NCBI RefSeq assembly: GCF_001264245.1
Contig: NZ_CP011339.1
Location: 2,418,001 to 2,482,000, forward strand
Reading direction: 5' to 3'
Length of the DNA: 64,000 nt
Origin: Microcystis panniformis FACHB-1757
Lineage (GTDB): Bacteria; Cyanobacteriota; Cyanobacteriia; Cyanobacteriales; Microcystaceae
The position numbers and the translations under genes were made by a program. How positions within the stretch are numbered: the first letter of the stretch is position 1; each line of letters starts with the position of its first letter. This document shows, piece after piece, positions 60,270-64,000 of this stretch. Below the pieces are notes generated by a model. It was not told the origin of the DNA, searched no databases, and saw only the letters and a program-made list of their open reading frames with translations.

Positions 60270-61690
60270 GGCTCTTCGGTAATTGTTATGCAAATAATTA
60301 ACTTAAAATAAAATTCGATGAGAGCAACTACGCTCAAAAGTAGCTGAAATTCATACAGGGAAAAACTTAAGGTACAAACAGGTTAATGCCAAAAGATAGA
60401 CAATTGAGTTAAGATTTGATATAATAGCCAAAAACGAGATTATTTTACTTATGATACTTGACAAATTTTTGAACTTAAAAGGAACGTCTATTCAAGGCTA
60501 TCTACACCTAGAAAATATCGGGATAGTTTGCCGAATCGAATCGAAAAATCAAAAAGCCATCTGTCCTCGTTGTGGGTTAGAGAGCGATAAACTACACCAA
60601 AATCATCGACATTTAGTCAAAGATTTACCAATCTCAGGTCAACCAGTGTACCTACAAGTTAATCGTCGTCAATTTAAGTGTGGTAATTGTCAGAAACCCT
60701 TTAGCGAAGAGTTAGATTTTGTCGCCAAGAAACGAACCTATACGAAAAGACTAGCCGAGAATATAATCGAACAATTAAAATCAGGAGATATTTTAAATGT
60801 TAGCCGAAGAAATGACGTAACGGAAGAAGAGATTCAAAGAATGATAGAGGACATAGCTGAAGAAATTACAGAGACAGACCTATCGAAATTAAAAAGACTA
60901 GGAATTGACGAAATCGCTCTAGTCAAAGGACAAAAAAATTACTGTGCGGTTTTAGTAAATTTAGATACGGGAAAACTAATAGCTATTCTAGAGAAGCGAA
61001 CACAAGAAGAATTGAGGGAAACGCTTACAGGGTGGGGAAAAGAGGTGTTAGAGCAAATTGAAGAAGTCAGCATAGACCTTTGGTTGCCCTATAAAAATTT
61101 AGTGAAAGAATTGATGCCATCGGCCGAGGTAGTCGCCGATAGATTCCATGTAATGAACAAATTAATCAAGAGTTAGACGAACAGAGAAAAGCAGAAAAAA
61201 GAGCGGTAGAAGCGCAGAAAAATAAAAAACAGAAAGCGGAAAAAGAAGCGAAGCTAGAAGTTTTAAAGCGAAGTAAATATAGTCTGTTAAAAAATGAAGA
61301 AGATTTAACGGAAACTCAAAAAATCAAACTAGAAGCTATCAAAGAAAAATTCCAAAATTTGAAAAAGATGCAGGAATTAAAGGAAGAATTTAGAAAGATT
61401 TATGAAACCTCAGAGAATCCGACAGAAGGACTGCTATCTATCTCAGAATGGTTGGCAAAATCCTCCAGTGTTTTTACCAAGAGTTGTCAAACAATCCGAA
61501 ACTGGTTTGGAGAAATCATTAGTTATTTCGAGCGAAGGACAACGAATGGGGTGGTCGAGGGAATCAACAATAAACTTAAACTAATAAAACGGAGAGCCTA
61601 TGGCTTGAGAAACTTTCGTAATTTTTGGGTTAGAAGTATGTTGTCTTGGCATCTTGTCTGTTGATTTAGCATAAAGGGTAACGAAGAGCC
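60270..61690 (+). mobile_element. ISL3-family element C
   Basis: About 95% like element A by eye, with GGCTCTTCGG at the left and AACGAAGAGCC at the right, single right end. The flanking octamers (GTTTTGTC, AAAATTCT) differ, so no target duplication remains. The transposase is frameshifted. Confidence 0.9.
60451..61664 (+). pseudogene. ISL3 transposase (copy C), frameshifted
   Basis: Nearly identical to copy A: zinc head CPRCGLESDKLHQ, LGIDEIALVKGQKNYC, SIDLWLPYKNL. It is intact until RFHVMN, where one A is missing near 61156 (copy A reads RFHVMKQINQELDEQ). The rest continues in the other frame and reads through the site of copy A's stop. C-terminal NGVVEGINNKLKLIKRRAYG is preserved. Confidence 0.9.
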
Positions 61691-61811
61691 AAAATTCTTA
61701 AATAGACCATTTAATTGATTAATGCTCATTCTTAATTCTCCTGACGACCGGCTACTGGCTCGGAGACTCCTAACCCTAACAACAATTTTTGATTTTTACA
61801 AGAGGTCTATT
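61691..61811. other. Transposon debris including an IS5-type right end
   Basis: TTACAAGAGGTCTATT (about 61797-61812) matches the right end of the IS5 copy at 35960. The remainder shows no gene. Confidence 0.5.
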
Positions 61812-62014
61812 TAGGGTTTGCTGAATAAATCTAACAACCTTGTTGGATAAGGTTTTTAGACTTTTTTTCCCTCAAAAAGTGCCGACCATTGGAGTGATTG
61901 GGGGGAAATTCCGGGACTTTTTCCCTGAAAATTAGGTAATTGACCACCTGAAAATCGGTAAAACCCCACACCCCACACCCTACCCCCAGGAAAAACTTTT
62001 TGCCGCAAACCCTA
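61812..62014. repeat. Second copy of the 54511 MITE-like repeat, inverted
   Basis: 203 bp, reverse complement of 54511-54719 with small differences, including the GACTTTTTTTCCCTC and CCACACCCCACACCC tracts. It abuts the IS5-type end and lies 100 bp before the methyltransferase gene. Confidence 0.88.
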
Positions 62015-62114
62015 TTTACCCTCGACCAACTCAAAAAAACCCCGGCCGACTTTCCCGATCGCTGCCCTCTGTGAGACAATCGATCGAGTGTTATCCTAAA
62101 CTCCGCCAATTTTC

Positions 62115-63305
62115 ATGTCCGACGACGCTACTATTCGCACTGCTGTACAACGTCTCTACAATACCTATCCTTTCCCTCCCGAACCGCTCCTAGACGAACC
62201 TCCTCCGGGTTACAATTGGCGCTGGAATTGGATTGCTGCCTATAACTTTTGTTGTCATCGTAAACCCGAACGAGAGGATATCCGGATTCTCGATGCGGGT
62301 TGTGGTACCGGTGCGGGAACCGAATATCTGCTCGCGCTCAACCCTTTTGCTCATGTAGTCGCTATAGATATCAGTGAAAAAGCTCTAGAAATTGCCAAAG
62401 AACGCTGTAATCGTTCGGGAGTCGCACTAAAACACCGAGGTTCTCTGGCTTTTCACCATTTAACCCTTGAATCCGCCACTAATCTCCCCGGAGAATTTGA
62501 TTTAATTAACTGCGTCGGGGTGCTGCACCATCTCCCGGACCCGATTAAAGGGATTCAATCCCTCGCGCAAAAGCTGGCCCCCGGTGGTCTGCTGCACATT
62601 TTCGTCTATGCACAATTGGGCCGCTGGGAAATCCAGTTAATGCAATCTGCGATCGCACTTTTACAGGGAGACCGGCGCGGGGATTATAAAGATGGGGTCG
62701 CTGTCGGCCGAGAGATTTTTGCTTCACTACCGGAAAATAATCGCATTTTGAAACGGGAAAAAGAGCGTTGGTCAATGGAAAATCATCGCGATGAATCCTT
62801 CGCTGATATGTACGTTCACCCCCGGGAAGTGGACTATAATATCGATACCCTCTTTCAACTGATTGATGCGTCAGGATTAGCCTTTATTGGCTTTTCTAAC
62901 CCTTCCTACTGGCAATTAGAGCGTTTATTGGGTAAATCCCCCGAATTGATGGCTAGAGCGCAAAATTTAGGGGAAAGGGAACGTTATCGCTTGACGGAAT
63001 TATTAGACCCAGAAATCACCCACTATGAATTTTTCCTCGCTAAACCACCGATTTTGACTGCTGATTGGTCAGAGGATCAAGTCCTAGAGAATGCAGTGGC
63101 CGAAGTTCATCCCTGTCTTTACGGTTGGCCTAGTGCAAGTGTTCTAGATTACGATTATCGGCCGGTTAATCTCTCGGAGAGAGAATTTGCTTTTCTACAA
63201 GCTTGTGATGGTCGTTTAAGCGTGGGAGCAATCGATGCTCAAGTTGGTTTAGGATTAACTGGTGTGCGTTCTTTACAACAGCGCCAACTACTGATTTTAA
63301 GTTAG
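62115..63305 (+). CDS. Class I SAM-dependent methyltransferase, cyanobacterial type
   Basis: 396 aa. N-terminal VQRLYNTYPFPPEPLLDEPP is a family mark; motif I ILDAGCGTGAGTEYLL, motif II VVAIDISEKALEIAK, motif IV FDLINCVGVLHHLPDP. A 170-residue C-terminal domain follows (DMYVHPREVDYNIDTLFQLI; FAFLQACDGRLSVGAID), resembling a winged-helix-like cap. Substrate unknown. Confidence 0.85.
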   Translation: MSDDATIRTAVQRLYNTYPFPPEPLLDEPPPGYNWRWNWIAAYNFCCHRKPEREDIRILDAGCGTGAGTEYLLALNPFAHVVAIDISEKALEIAKERCNRSGVALKHRGSLAFHHLTLESATNLPGEFDLINCVGVLHHLPDPIKGIQSLAQKLAPGGLLHIFVYAQLGRWEIQLMQSAIALLQGDRRGDYKDGVAVGREIFASLPENNRILKREKERWSMENHRDESFADMYVHPREVDYNIDTLFQLIDASGLAFIGFSNPSYWQLERLLGKSPELMARAQNLGERERYRLTELLDPEITHYEFFLAKPPILTADWSEDQVLENAVAEVHPCLYGWPSASVLDYDYRPVNLSEREFAFLQACDGRLSVGAIDAQVGLGLTGVRSLQQRQLLILS

Positions 63306-63428
63306 GGAAAACTTGGGGATGTTAGAGATAGCGTCCCTTGGCAATGGGTAACTTGTGAACTAACTTGGCTAAATCTTGCCAAAAATTCTTTTTTATTAAC
63401 AATTATCCCCTTCCTGTCCCCATAGTTT

Positions 63429-63452
63429 CAGCCCCAGAATTAACCGGGGCTG
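63429..63452 (+). terminator. Hairpin after the methyltransferase gene
   Basis: CAGCCCC and GGGGCTG pair around a ten-base loop; the following sequence is AT-rich without a long T-run, so termination is plausible but not typical. Confidence 0.45.
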
Positions 63453-63533
63453 AATTATAATAGTTATATAGAGTGGACAAGGCTGATAAATTTCTGATTG
63501 GTCCGATTTTTACCCAGATCGGCAAACGGGAGT

Positions 63534-63772
63534 TTAGTCATTATCCCAAGATTCCGAGGCGATTAAGTCACCAATTTGATCTCTGAGAAGGTAGTCACAC
63601 CGTTCTAGTTCACATTCAACACAAACCCACTCCCGGGGGGAATGAACTGACAGAGGGTGTAGATCGGTTGGTGTCTGCTCACTACCCCCTGTTCTACCAT
63701 CTGACGGACTTCGTCCTTAATCATCCTGATAGAGTAAGCGGTGGGAGCGGTGGAGAAAGTTATGGCACTCAT
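63534..63772 (-). pseudogene. DUF4327 protein, frameshifted
   Basis: From the ATG at 63772: STAPTAYSIRMIKDEVRQMV, EQGVVSRHQPIYTLCQFIPP, then the frame fails (GSGFVLNVN, stop). One extra base in the G6 run at 63635-63640 gives REWVCVECELERCDYLLRDQ and IGDLIASESWDND to a TAA at 63534-63536, the typical end of cyanobacterial DUF4327 proteins (79 aa in all). Function unknown. The region 63773-64000 to the window edge shows no gene. Confidence 0.82.
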
Positions 63773-64000
63773 GGGAGATTTCCTGCAAGATCTACAAAAG
63801 AAGTCTTATCAATAACTATAGTCTAACCTATAGGGGGACAAAAGAGATTTTTTGCTGTATCGAGGATGACAATTTTTTATATATAGCTAAACCCTCTCCC
63901 CTCACCAGTTTAGGCTTAGGTTAAGAAAAGTTAAATTTATCGGCTAAAAGCTGTCGAGTACCCTTATACCGAATCAGTGATCAGTTAAGCTGTTGACTAT

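Noticed and set aside
60149..60337. 62-codon minus-strand frame beside ISL3 copy C
   Set aside because: It reads from the ISL3 terminal repeat into IS debris; the shared part KQSEQLEHLPLDV also occurs at 28.65 kb, so it is IS remnant, not a gene.

Overview
The window looks like a chromosome segment of a bloom-forming cyanobacterium of the Microcystis type. Evidence: AT-rich DNA with frequent HIP1 palindromes (GCGATCGC); cyanobacterial genes such as the fused arginine dihydrolase/ornithine cyclodeaminase (AgrE/ArgZ), GUN4-domain fusions, DUF6464 and DUF4327 proteins, sulfiredoxin, and a tRNA-Glu with the G1:U72 pair; and a very high load of insertion sequences, MITEs and toxin-antitoxin (TA) modules. 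The species is inferred from this gene and repeat style, not from a marker gene.

Layout. 0-4.4 kb: pterin dehydratase (frameshifted), a 3-hydroxyisobutyrate-dehydrogenase-like enzyme, a long coiled-coil BRCT protein and a PD-(D/E)XK-like protein. 4.4-7 kb: TA zone (HicBA, DUF433, ParE/RelE-type pair) with fossils and a MITE. 7-13.7 kb: a conflict-type island with a two-GAF protein, its 152-aa neighbour, a methyltransferase, and a two-gene operon of a small EACC1-like membrane protein plus a CHAT protease-STAND NTPase-GUN4 fusion. 14-22.7 kb: lepA, an AAA ATPase whose partner gene is gutted, an ABC exporter, two tandem coiled-coil membrane proteins with an 11-residue repeat, hemB and small cyanobacterial proteins. 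22.9-29.7 kb: nested transposons (IS1634, IS5, two ISL3, IS4, IS630, three MITEs). 29.7-34.4 kb: a frameshifted conserved gene, tRNA-Glu overlapped in antisense by a sensor kinase, an EVE protein and a prohibitin-like protein. 34.7-36 kb: a complete IS5 copy. 36-43.4 kb: HsdR-like nuclease, broken C5-methyltransferase, then a dense run of TA genes (two DUF6883/DUF4926 pairs, PIN modules, HicAB) ending in a kinase-GUN4 fusion. 43.8-58 kb: mostly housekeeping (agrE, SWIM protein, sulfiredoxin, HTH/GrpE-like, M28 peptidase, FAD amine oxidase, sugar nucleotidyltransferase/phosphomutase, tRNA-Arg, RDD protein, bioF). 58-61.7 kb: two PIN modules, a dead BrnT/BrnA pair and a third ISL3 copy. 62-64 kb: methyltransferase and a frameshifted DUF4327 gene.

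The strongest candidates for a poorly described system are the EACC1-like/CHAT-STAND-GUN4 operon, the GAF protein with its small partner beside it, the repeated DUF6883/DUF4926 pair, and a PIN-first TA family whose second gene carries an EEIHKIREEHAKSF-type motif. Five single-copy genes are each broken by exactly one missing base in a homopolymer. This either signals systematic undercalling in the assembly or real slippage, and matters for anyone interpreting the 'pseudogenes'.
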